A stretch of DNA of 25,020 nucleotides, taken from the NCBI GenBank assembly GCA_900128585.1, contig LT642293.1:1-25020 (forward strand), in the 5' to 3' direction. Made by a program: the position numbers and the translations under genes. Source of the stretch: Stramenopiles sp. TOSAG23-3. Lineage: Eukaryota; Sar. This document shows, one piece after another, positions 17,117 to 25,020 of the stretch. Under the pieces are notes generated by a model, which was not told the origin of the DNA, searched no databases, and saw only the letters and a program-made list of their open reading frames with translations. The first letter of the stretch is position 1. Each line of letters begins with the position of its first letter.

Positions 17117-20026
17117 CTACCTCAGCAAAATAGCCCCCTCGTCTTGTAGATCCCATCGTTGGCCACATGTACCGCAAGTGACACCTACCCACTCTCCTGC
17201 TTCTGCACAATATGGGCAGTCAAATTTATCTTTTCCAGGGTGTTTGTCATGCACCCAACCCGACTTCACAGCCATCAACTTGAGCCAAGCGGATAAGTCC
17301 TCGCTTTGTTTCATACTGAACCAGTTCGATGATAGAGCTGTCGACAGGACCATTCTTACGGCATTCACGTCTTGATCGTGCCGTTTCCAAGCTGCATAAC
17401 ACGAGCGGAGTAAATTCCAGAGTCTCTCTCTATTAACATTTTCTGGCTTTTTCCCGTACGAAAACACAAGCATCTGCGTTATTTCTAACGGGCTGTTAAT
17501 CGAATACCTGTAGTCTTTTGACAGGACCACAAGTGCCGAGTGGTTTTTAAGTTTAGAGGGAGCACTAGCCCTGTCCATCTCCTCTCGCTGTACACACTTC
17601 GGGCAAGAGTAATGCTCACACTCAGTTTGCAAATGTTTGTCCATATCCGTGTAAGGAACAACTTTATTACAATATGTACAGCGAGACAGCCACGATTTAA
17701 ATGTGCACTTAATTTCGTGATTTCCAACCAAACTCTGTTCTCCTGTCCACGAACAACCATGGACATGAAATCGGCAGCGTACTCGGACGCTCCCCCACAT
17801 TTTCCATACAATTTTGTTGTTCGTTTCGACGTCCTGCAACTCTTCTGTTTTAAGCGGTTCTCCAGTAACAGGGCATAGCGGGGCCCTTTCAAGTGCGTCA
17901 GAGATACACGACGCGCAAAACAGGTGACCTGTTGGTGACTGTGTAGGTTTTCGGGATAATCCCCTGCAGATAGGGCACCGCAACTGGGGTGGCAATAAAT
18001 CTGGCTGCAAGATGAGCGCGTCCCTCTGGTTTAAATCATCACCACTTGCATTCAATGCGACTTGGGCCAAGCTGTTCACATTATTGGTACGGAGAACAAT
18101 GTTGGTCTGTCCCCTTCCACCCGCTGCAGCAATTCCCCCGTCCCCTTCTAAACCATCAAATATTTCAGGGGGCTTTTCGCTGGCCCGTTTTCCATACTTG
18201 AGTTTCTTCTTTCCCTTCATTGACCCTTCAGGTAACATCAATGGAACTGCATTGGTTGAACTATTCCCGTACGTGTTCCCAAAATTGTCATCGTCGGATT
18301 CAGAGCCACTACTGGCATTTTCTTCGCTGTCGTCGGAGTTATAGTTGTTAACGTTCGTGTTTTGGGTATTTCGACTCTTTTCGCTGACACCAGCAGCAGC
18401 TCTCAGTTCTTGGGGCGTAATACTGGATAAAAATGCTATAATATTCCGTTTGAAAGCGTACTTCATCACATGCCGTCGCACGCATTTATAGATATGAGGG
18501 AAATTTCCAAGTTCAAGAACATCATCTAAATCGCTCTTTGACAAAACATACACATCCAAAAACGTTAAAGACCTGACATCATGCAAGCGCACTGCACTCT
18601 GAAGAATCATGTCTTCTCCAAAATAGTTTCCACCCCCCATTATTCTGCCATTGCAACCAACGACCCCTTTCCGAATAATGTACATTACCAACCCCCGTTC
18701 TCCCTTGGATATGACCAACTCTTCGGGGGCAAACGAGTCAATCGTCAGCTTCATAGTGACTTCGGTAATAAATGATTTCAGCTCTGCGTCTGTAGCAGCT
18801 TTTGGGTAAAAAAATGGAACCCGTTTCACCCAGTCTGCGTTGGACAAAACCGCAACTTCTCCTCTCAGGGTGGGCGTCATCAAGGACAGCAAGTCATTGT
18901 AATGGTGTGCTCTTTGAAGCTCCCGCGTATGATAGAAGTATTCGCGCAATCTATATCTGAGCTCCTTTGGAATTCGATTTTCTTTCATATAATCCTGTAG
19001 CGCATCCATCCGCTGCTGAAATTGGGCAGTCGCTGCATCCATCGTGGCAACAATTCCACATACTGCCCCAACTATGTAGGCGTAGATGAACCCACCGCAC
19101 GCCATTGCCACCATACCGACGCCCTTTTCTCCCTCTGTCGTCAGCTCAATGTCACCATATCCTATCGTTGTAATCGTCATTAATGCCCAGTAAACCCCGA
19201 TCAGGTATTGTCCCCATTCGCCAGATTCATAAACGTTGTTTGACACTAGATAATTGATAGGAAACCCTTTCTCGTCAAACGCCAACTCTAACTCCACTAT
19301 CAATCGCAACAAACACGCAAGCCAATGGGTCGTCGTAAGAACAACAATCACAAATTTAATTAAACTTTGCACCGCATAAGAGAGGGCAATCTTTGTTTCC
19401 CATCGTTTGAAAAGACGGGACGCGCGGAGCACCCGCGCTAATTTTATTAATCTGAACAACCGAATCACTCTTAAAACTTTTAAATCCTGAAGCGTGTCAG
19501 CAACGCTCTCGCCTCCCGTTGCCGACGGGGGAAGAGCAACAAACATGTCGAACGGAATTGTACTAACAACGTCTATTAAAAACCACCCTTTCACGTAACG
19601 AATGGCAATACGATCGTGTGACACTACCCATAAACCCTCGTCTTCTAATTCATATGCCAAGCAGAAGTTTATGATTATGTCTGCAAAGAATGCCATGTCT
19701 ACAAGGCGGTTTAACATAAACAAAAGCGGGGGGACTGAAGCGCTCAAGTACGAAACCTCAAACGGCGTGACCACAGCAGTGTAAAGTAGCAGCAATATCA
19801 TTAAAAGGTCCCACTGTTGCGAAAACTTGCTTTTCGGAGATATTATGCATTTTATATTGTCCGGGTTACTAACCCCCCGGTGTTGATGTATTTGTACTTG
19901 TTTGAATGTCGCTTCTTGCACTGCTGTGAACATGTCGGTCTTTAATGATGCCATATGTCTTTCTGGGCCAGACCCCTCATTCGATTCACTGAAAGGTAAT
20001 ACCGGAGTCTGCTCAACAGACGCCAT
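17117..20026 (-). CDS. Voltage-gated K+ channel with CNBD fused to RING-like and TRAF-type zinc fingers
   Basis: A 969-residue protein, ATG at 20026 in a good context (AAACATGG). Residues about 70-330 are a six-segment channel: S4 with regular basic residues (RVIRLFRLIKLARVLR, about 182-200) and selectivity filter TTIGYGD (GYGD at 289-292), which predicts K+ selectivity. A C-linker (about 335-380) and cyclic-nucleotide-binding fold follow; the phosphate cassette keeps Gly470-Glu471 and an Arg at the canonical position (480), so ligand binding is possible. After a disordered acidic Ser/Asn linker (about 560-670) comes a RING-like domain (Cys684, Cys687, His701, Cys704, Cys707, Cys718), a TRAF/SIAH-type zinc-finger region (from Cys751 to about 815), a helical segment, and a C-terminal CPYC (937)/CGTC (951) zinc ribbon. 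Channel and cNMP regulation are family knowledge; a link to ubiquitin is inferred. One uninterrupted frame supports a true fusion. Confidence 0.9.
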   Translation of the reverse strand: MASVEQTPVLPFSESNEGSGPERHMASLKTDMFTAVQEATFKQVQIHQHRGVSNPDNIKCIISPKSKFSQQWDLLMILLLLYTAVVTPFEVSYLSASVPPLLFMLNRLVDMAFFADIIINFCLAYELEDEGLWVVSHDRIAIRYVKGWFLIDVVSTIPFDMFVALPPSATGGESVADTLQDLKVLRVIRLFRLIKLARVLRASRLFKRWETKIALSYAVQSLIKFVIVVLTTTHWLACLLRLIVELELAFDEKGFPINYLVSNNVYESGEWGQYLIGVYWALMTITTIGYGDIELTTEGEKGVGMVAMACGGFIYAYIVGAVCGIVATMDAATAQFQQRMDALQDYMKENRIPKELRYRLREYFYHTRELQRAHHYNDLLSLMTPTLRGEVAVLSNADWVKRVPFFYPKAATDAELKSFITEVTMKLTIDSFAPEELVISKGERGLVMYIIRKGVVGCNGRIMGGGNYFGEDMILQSAVRLHDVRSLTFLDVYVLSKSDLDDVLELGNFPHIYKCVRRHVMKYAFKRNIIAFLSSITPQELRAAAGVSEKSRNTQNTNVNNYNSDDSEENASSGSESDDDNFGNTYGNSSTNAVPLMLPEGSMKGKKKLKYGKRASEKPPEIFDGLEGDGGIAAAGGRGQTNIVLRTNNVNSLAQVALNASGDDLNQRDALILQPDLLPPQLRCPICRGLSRKPTQSPTGHLFCASCISDALERAPLCPVTGEPLKTEELQDVETNNKIVWKMWGSVRVRCRFHVHGCSWTGEQSLVGNHEIKCTFKSWLSRCTYCNKVVPYTDMDKHLQTECEHYSCPKCVQREEMDRASAPSKLKNHSALVVLSKDYRYSINSPLEITQMLVFSYGKKPENVNRERLWNLLRSCYAAWKRHDQDVNAVRMVLSTALSSNWFSMKQSEDLSAWLKLMAVKSGWVHDKHPGKDKFDCPYCAEAGEWVGVTCGTCGQRWDLQDEGAILLR

Positions 20027-20552
20027 GTTTCAAAGATAAAAATAGCAGACCAAATATGAATTTTCCACGCCCTCTTTCAAGTCTAAAATGTAATGTAAAC
20101 GTATAATTCTATCCGCATCACAATCGCTACCGTACATATGTTTTGTCATGTTTGTTACAGGCATATGTTGAGTTTGCCCAAATAGCAAAAGTAGATAGAA
20201 AGGAATCTTGTCATAATAAAAAAATAAAATTTAAAAATTCTTCTTCTTCGTACCGACCGGTAATTGTGTTGTGTACTCTACTACCGCGGCGGTTAAATAT
20301 TATAATAAAAATTAATTAAAAAATATTTTTTTAGTCGTCTAATTTAACGGTAAGGTACGGAATTAATAGTCGTCTGGTCATTTCTATATTATTCTAACGT
20401 ATTTGTTATTAGTTGGTAACCCTACAATAAACCCAATCATCATCCCGCAGGACTTAGTAACTCAAATAAAACAAGAAAATTGGCTGTTGTTTAAGTAATT
20501 AAAATTAATGTACTGCGAACTGAAATCTAGATTTAGACATTCTAGGTTTGCA
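20027..20552. other. Tandem spacer between UBL gene and channel gene
   Basis: A 526-bp AT-rich spacer: promoter side of the channel gene and 3' side of the UBL gene, both on the minus strand. Apart from short GC-rich patches (ACCGACCGGT at 20252-20261 and ACCGCGGCGGT near 20283) and the dispersed element at 20469-20505 I see no gene. I found no clear AATAAA for the UBL gene close to its stop. Confidence 0.65.
20469..20505 (-). repeat. Dispersed element, copy 6
   Basis: On the minus strand reads ATTTTAATTACTTAAACAAC, then AGCCAATTTTCTTGTTT. It is nearly identical in its two blocks to the copy at 17019-17069 but in the opposite orientation, on the other side of the channel gene. Confidence 0.65.
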
Positions 20553-22910
20553 TTATGAATCTTCCTCGTTAAATTCGTGGATAGTCTGTTGCGTTGCAGC
20601 AATACGCTGTTTTCTTTCTGAGACTTCGTCAAAATGGCGCCCTTCTTCAAAGAAAAGCATTTCTTGGCGATACCTCTGAAGAATATCGCTGTGGGTTTGC
20701 TTGACTTGCGCGAGTCGTTCGGCAGCTTCTGATGCTGTCCCGCTGTACTTTTGAAGGCCATCCAAGTCTTTCTCGACATTGTTGTTCTTAATTACCAAAT
20801 CTTTCAAATGTTTGAAATGCAGGTTGTCCGTGTTTTGTCTGGTAGGGTTTATGTCAAGAATAACGTTACTCATGGTCATTTTTTTCCCGTCTGAATTTGC
20901 CAGCATACGAGTCAGCTCATCGTCAAGATAGTGAACCTCAAGCCCTGGCGTTATTGGAACCTCCTCTTCTATATGTCCTTCTATATCGTCTTCTGGCACC
21001 GGAACTCTCAAAAGTCTAGATTCGCCCGTCTTCATCGGGGTCCCAGTGTGGTATGGATCATACACTGGCAACCATTCGTACCCATCATAATCTTCCCTGC
21101 CCACGACTCGTATATATAGTGTTTCATGCAAATCATTCTGACTCAACTGCATCGTCATTTCACCCACAAACACGTGCTTCTCTACGCTTTCGCTCTCTGG
21201 GTAAACCTTTATTTTTCCTGTAACGGAGAAGGCTCCTTGAGAACATTTGCCTTGCCCGTTTTTGGAATACACCGCTAGTTCGCGGCCATTTCCGCGCTGG
21301 TCCTTATTGCTCCACTTTTCGTACAGATTTACTTTTATTTCTTCAAAACCAGAGTGAACAGACTTTTCTTCTCGTTTGTCCCCTTTGTTCGATTTTAACC
21401 ACGGCAGCGAAACTTGCATCGTGCCGTATAATATTCCGTTGTCGCTAATCGTCAATGTAAATCTTCCTTTGTCGTATGGCTCGGTCAGCCCCGTTTTGAT
21501 AGTCCCGTCCATTGTTGGGCTTAAACTCCCATCTTTTGGTTTTCCTACCTCTCCTGAAAAAGTATATGCGTCGCCTTTTTTTACATTTATCGCATCTGTT
21601 CCCACTATCTCATGGACACGTTTGGTCCCATCTTCGGCCCAAATAAACCCAGATTCTATTTTACGGTTCCATGCATCAATCCGCTTGTCTTCGTAAACGT
21701 ATTTTTGTAGAACTTTACAGTTGAGCGGGCAAATAAAATCTAAATCGTTCCTATCTTTGCTTTTTTTGTACCGGCCCACCTCTATGAACTGATTGGTCGC
21801 AAACAGCTGCCTTCCAGCAGAATCTTTCCCTTCCAGCATCTTGCGGTAAGCGATCCCCTTAGAGAAAACTTCAAAATTTTCATGCACTATATACCATCTC
21901 GCCCCTTCTTCCAGTGGTAGTTTCGGTGGGAATATCTGCACAGTAGACCCTGACGGGATGCCAAAGTCCAGCAAGGAACATTTGTCATTGTCTAAAACCT
22001 TTCTATCCCACATAAGCAGCTGCAAATCCGTGGCGATGGATGTTTCATCACATATCATGCCTTTTAGATTCTCTATAGTACTATGAGGATCGATGGCAAA
22101 CTCAATGTCGACTTGCCGCTTTTCTTGAGGCTTCGTTTTCACAAAAAGTTTCATCTTTAGTTTAAGCTCGCTTTTGTCCTGAACCCCAAAGTGGCTAAGG
22201 GGTTTAAAGTTGTCGGTCAAAAGCGTGCCATTGAAGAACAAGAGCTGCTGCCGTACTTCCACTGAGCAGTGGTCTGCAATCAGCTCCTTTATTTCCCCTA
22301 AGTTTTGAGATAACTCTATGTCAAATGAGACACTCTCTCCATCCAACATCCAAACATAGATCTCCATCTGGTCCTCAGGACGACCATTCTTACTTTTACC
22401 TTTTGCCTCATTTTCCGGCCGTCGTGGTGGTGGCAGCAGCTTAAGTTCTCCTAAAATAAGCTTCTGGGAAAATGGGTCGTGCTGTGGTATCCAGCAGTAA
22501 CGATCTTCCTCGGCCACTTTCACTTCAGAGCCCCCCGGCAGCGTGTACTTCAGCACTCGAAAATACTGTACTTCCGATACGTGCATTGAGACCGCGCCGT
22601 CTTCGCCAAAAGTAGAATAATGAACTAAGGGTGCATCATAAGAATTTGTATCTCCTTTGATCGTATCCTCTTCGACTCCCCTAACGCTCCTCCTGTCCAC
22701 CGTGAGCAAAGAACCTATAGGTATTTCAAACGCGTCGACTATTGGAGCATCAGGCCGAAAGACAATAGATTCGTGCAGCTTTATTTCACGGTCAGACACC
22801 TTCATCCGAAATATAAGCTTTACCTTTCTTTCCTTATCTGCTAATACTCGAAACTCCCGAAGAAATTTCCTCTCGCCCATCCGTTTTTCTGTTTGATGCT
22901 GAAACATCAT
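20553..22910 (-). CDS. Tandem ubiquitin-like-domain protein of unknown function
   Basis: A 785-residue protein; ATG ATG at 22910, and no in-frame ATG in the open codons above it before a stop. Two adjacent ubiquitin-like folds are visible at residues about 182-254 (begins MEIYVWMLDGESV, with QQLLFFNGTLL and LSHFGVQDKSELKL) and about 256-328 (LQLLMWDRKVLDN, LLDFGIPSGSTVQI). Neither ends in a processable Gly-Gly, so they are built-in interaction domains. The rest is beta-rich with an internal duplication: a W-x-P-x-x-D-P-[FY] block at about 134-160 and again at about 606-636. The C-terminal 100 residues look like coiled coil. There is no signal peptide or membrane segment, so cytosolic location is inferred. 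I do not recognise the overall family. It sits 526 bp upstream of the channel gene on the same strand, but eukaryotic spacing gives no operon argument. Confidence 0.85.
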   Translation of the reverse strand: MMFQHQTEKRMGERKFLREFRVLADKERKVKLIFRMKVSDREIKLHESIVFRPDAPIVDAFEIPIGSLLTVDRRSVRGVEEDTIKGDTNSYDAPLVHYSTFGEDGAVSMHVSEVQYFRVLKYTLPGGSEVKVAEEDRYCWIPQHDPFSQKLILGELKLLPPPRRPENEAKGKSKNGRPEDQMEIYVWMLDGESVSFDIELSQNLGEIKELIADHCSVEVRQQLLFFNGTLLTDNFKPLSHFGVQDKSELKLKMKLFVKTKPQEKRQVDIEFAIDPHSTIENLKGMICDETSIATDLQLLMWDRKVLDNDKCSLLDFGIPSGSTVQIFPPKLPLEEGARWYIVHENFEVFSKGIAYRKMLEGKDSAGRQLFATNQFIEVGRYKKSKDRNDLDFICPLNCKVLQKYVYEDKRIDAWNRKIESGFIWAEDGTKRVHEIVGTDAINVKKGDAYTFSGEVGKPKDGSLSPTMDGTIKTGLTEPYDKGRFTLTISDNGILYGTMQVSLPWLKSNKGDKREEKSVHSGFEEIKVNLYEKWSNKDQRGNGRELAVYSKNGQGKCSQGAFSVTGKIKVYPESESVEKHVFVGEMTMQLSQNDLHETLYIRVVGREDYDGYEWLPVYDPYHTGTPMKTGESRLLRVPVPEDDIEGHIEEEVPITPGLEVHYLDDELTRMLANSDGKKMTMSNVILDINPTRQNTDNLHFKHLKDLVIKNNNVEKDLDGLQKYSGTASEAAERLAQVKQTHSDILQRYRQEMLFFEEGRHFDEVSERKQRIAATQQTIHEFNEEDS

Positions 22911-23480
22911 CTTGCTGCAAAGTTCAACCGTCAGTAAGCGTGCGTGTTGTGCTCCAGTTGACTTTCCGGTCAGTTTTTTCCTGTAGCTTGAATTTGCGGT
23001 TGGGAACTGCTTGTTAAAGGCTTTCTCTCAAGTGTTAACTTTGCGCTCAGATCAAGTTCTATGCAAAGATAAAACTCTTGCATCTCTTGAGATTCTTTCC
23101 CACCTTTCGTTTTTGATTCCTTTCTTATTGTTTAATAACTTCTTACCAAGGCAACAAAAGGCAAAAACTAATAAACAAATGCTTGATCGTGATCTTGTTG
23201 TTTTTAGGCTTCCTTGTTTCTTTGTTCGGTGTTTTGTTGTTGCTTCTTTTCCGTCGCCGCCGCTGCTGCTGTAGTTGTTATTATACTATTATATAGGAGT
23301 TAGTTAGGAAGCGACAACGTTAGTCGTTTATAATAGGATATAAAGATAATAAAAGATAAAAATCCAAAAATCAATTTTAATCCTGTACTTTTACCTGGTA
23401 TTTACCTATAATAATAAGTCTGTATAATAACGTCCCTAACGAACGAACGAGATAGAACAGAGTAACTAGAACGACCAGAA

Positions 23481-23504
23481 TAACTACAGCATTAACTACA
23501 GCAT
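23481..23504. repeat. 12-bp tandem duplication
   Basis: TAACTACAGCAT occurs twice head to tail with no mismatch. Confidence 0.9.
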
Positions 23505-23961
23505 TTCTCTTATTTATTACTATCTTATATATACGTACATAAAAGTATAAATAAAAGCTTATGCTATAAATAGCAAGGATGAGTGCTTGGGTGCTTGCAG
23601 TTTTTAGTTATTAGAACTATAGAAATAGAACTAACTACAAGAAAGAAAAAGAATACAATAAAACAACGTAATCAAACAGTTAAGGACGTACTTAGTCAAT
23701 AATAAATGTACAAAATTATAACAAAGAACAAAATTGTAAACAACAGTTTCTTTTTTTCAACAATAGTAAAGTTAATAATATTTACTATTAAAGTTGGTAT
23801 ACTTTCAATAATGTTGATACAGCATTTGCAATAATTTGGTTTTAAAACAATATTTCCTATATATATATATAACTTAACTACACTATAATGTATTGTCATT
23901 ATTGAATTATTTCACATTGTTCAAAAATTATTCGAAGAACAAAAACATCATCATATCATCC

Positions 23962-24002
23962 CCCAGACCACCACAACAATAGTGGTAAAAATGTGGTCTG
24001 GG
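23962..24002. repeat. 10-bp perfect inverted repeat upstream of ENT-like gene
   Basis: CCCAGACCAC at 23962-23971 faces GTGGTCTGGG at 23993-24002 across 21 bases, which contain a further GTGGT (23982-23986) able to pair with the left arm. It lies about 285 bp upstream of the ENT-like start codon. It is a possible dyad binding site or hairpin; function is unproven. Confidence 0.55.
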
Positions 24003-24287
24003 TGGGTCCGGCCATCCATGTTGTTGCTGCTTCTTCTTTCTTTGTTTTTGCTCACCCTACTATAACATCATCAAACTTTCATTGAAACCGGTTAGTTGTC
24101 TATTTATGTTTTGGCATTTGTGTCCACCACGGTTTGACAACGTGATGTATAATTACATTTCGGCATGTTCCCTGAAGACAGCCGTTTGCAGTCACACCGA
24201 TCGAACTATTATTAACGCAGATATAGTTTGTGCGACATAGAGTCTACCTGCAGTTGCGAATATTAGACGACAGTAGATTTTTATAAA

Positions 24288-25020
24288 ATGGCAGAGACAA
24301 GTGGGACGTATGGCGCGCTAGACTTTCAACATGACTCGGTGTCGTTGGGCTCCGATAATGATTTGGTTCACCCTAGATCAATGTCTGACTCCGTATCGGA
24401 AACATTACTGAAATTCAAGAGGGGGGGTGATGGCAAACGCTCGATATCCCACAATGTAAGGGAACTACCGTCGAGTCGTAAGTTCTATATGACTGGACTG
24501 GGTGAAGACCTGACGGGTTTTGCTGACTCGAAACTAATTATTCAGACCTCCTACGATAACTCGGAGGATAATCCAGGCACTGCCTGCTCACAAGAGACCC
24601 CACTGGTACCATTTATGGATTTGGTGCTGTTCTTTATTTGCGGTGTGGGCGTCTCTGCGCCTTTCACGTGCATCCTGTCGTCGTTAACATACTTCAGCGA
24701 CACCTTCTATAACGACCCAAAAGTGTTTATGTACTTGAACGTTTGCGTTTACTCCCCTACGATAATCATATCGGTGGCTCAAGCGGCATGGGATGATTCT
24801 TTTAATGTGAAATATGGCGCAAAACTCGCATACAATACGCGAATTGTTTTTACATACGTAGCAAGCGCCTTAGTATTATTTTTGGCCCCCTCTTTAACGG
24901 GGGTGAAAGTTGGATCAGAGAAAACCCTCTGGCACCTTGTACTTGTCACATTCTCGTTTGGGGTCTTACATCAGATCTCTTACGGGTCGTTTTACCAAAT
25001 TGCATCGTTTATTCCCAGTG
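24288..25020 (+). CDS. Equilibrative nucleoside transporter-like protein (3' partial)
   Basis: ATG at 24288 in a strong context (AAAATGGC) opens a frame of 244 complete codons that runs off the right edge. The first about 105 residues are polar and probably cytosolic (Ser/Asp-rich, starting MAETSGTYGALDF). Membrane segments then begin at about residue 107 (MDLVLFFICGVGVSAPFTCI), followed by TYFSDTFY and a second helix, a basic loop, NTRIVFTYVASALVLFLAP, and a fourth helix ending GSFYQIASFIPS. This order (TM1 with a small-residue/Pro turn, then an aromatic YF..FY loop, then an R-containing loop before TM3, then a Gly-containing TM4) resembles the N-terminal half of SLC29/ENT nucleoside transporters, which move nucleosides down their gradient across membranes. 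The signature C-terminal half is outside the window, so the family call is moderate. Confidence 0.65.
   Translation, partial: MAETSGTYGALDFQHDSVSLGSDNDLVHPRSMSDSVSETLLKFKRGGDGKRSISHNVRELPSSRKFYMTGLGEDLTGFADSKLIIQTSYDNSEDNPGTACSQETPLVPFMDLVLFFICGVGVSAPFTCILSSLTYFSDTFYNDPKVFMYLNVCVYSPTIIISVAQAAWDDSFNVKYGAKLAYNTRIVFTYVASALVLFLAPSLTGVKVGSEKTLWHLVLVTFSFGVLHQISYGSFYQIASFIPS

Larger units (their letters stand above)
22911..24287. other. Divergent AT-rich spacer between UBL and ENT-like genes
   Basis: A 1.38-kb region expected to contain both promoters. It contains a perfect 12-bp tandem duplication (23481-23504), an AT microsatellite (23859-23870) and a 10-bp inverted repeat (23962-24002). Short open frames here are low-complexity and unconvincing. 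No tRNA seen. Confidence 0.7.

Noticed and set aside
17860-17977. U-box instead of RING in the channel tail
   Set aside because: Six of eight zinc ligands of a RING are in place and TRAF-type fingers follow, as in TRAF/SIAH proteins.
17019-20505. Complete DNA transposon bounded by the inverted copies of the dispersed element
   Set aside because: The enclosed gene is a channel, no transposase is present, and other copies of the element lie outside the pair, so a mobile unit is not supported by the window alone.
23011-23274. 87-codon plus-strand frame in the divergent spacer
   Set aside because: Low-complexity Phe/Leu-rich translation of a T-rich spacer, no domain and no supporting context.
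1-25020. CRISPR arrays, rRNA and tRNA genes
   Set aside because: Spacers were read on both strands for regular direct repeats and tRNA-type T-loop signatures; none was found by eye.

Overview
The window reads as nuclear DNA of a protist. It has five long protein genes, each one uninterrupted open frame, separated by much more AT-rich spacers of 0.2 to 1.6 kb. Eukaryotic content is clear: a full-length MyTH4-FERM myosin, a six-transmembrane K+ channel with a cyclic-nucleotide-binding domain, a NIPA-type Mg2+ transporter, tandem ubiquitin-like domains, EGF/LysM/WW modules and AATAAA-type poly(A) signals. The S4-S5 region of the channel, the CNBD style (FGEDMI), the MyTH4-FERM myosin and the intron-poor structure would suit a stramenopile (for example a labyrinthulomycete- or oomycete-like lineage). 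That placement is inference and I am only moderately sure of it.

Layout. (1) Positions 3-6218, plus strand: 3' part of a giant mosaic protein, open through the left edge. It carries a Cys-rich array, coiled coils, LysM, three EGF-like modules, a WW-like module and a Thr-Gly (TGATG) tail. (2) 6414-8570, minus strand: secretory-pathway NIPA-like transporter with a PDZ-like tail, convergent with gene 1 across a 195-bp spacer that holds a palindromic bidirectional poly(A) signal. (3) 8571-10148: AT-rich spacer with a 210-bp CTT/GAA microsatellite. (4) 10149-16382, plus: MyTH4-FERM myosin with about 14 helical repeats of about 50 residues between the neck and the tail. (5) 16383-17116: spacer with dispersed short repeats and a duplicated 3' end of the next gene. 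(6) 17117-20026, minus: K+ channel/CNBD fused to a RING-like plus TRAF-type zinc-finger module. (7) 20553-22910, minus: tandem-ubiquitin-like-domain protein of unknown function. (8) 22911-24287: divergent spacer. (9) 24288 to right edge, plus: N-terminal part of an ENT-like nucleoside transporter.

The genes do not form an obvious pathway. Three are membrane transport proteins, two of them with extra interaction modules (PDZ-like, RING/TRAF) not usual for the family. The strongest candidates for something undescribed are the channel-RING/TRAF fusion, the LysM/EGF/WW/TGATG mosaic, the myosin helical-repeat array, and a roughly 40-bp element found six times around the channel gene.
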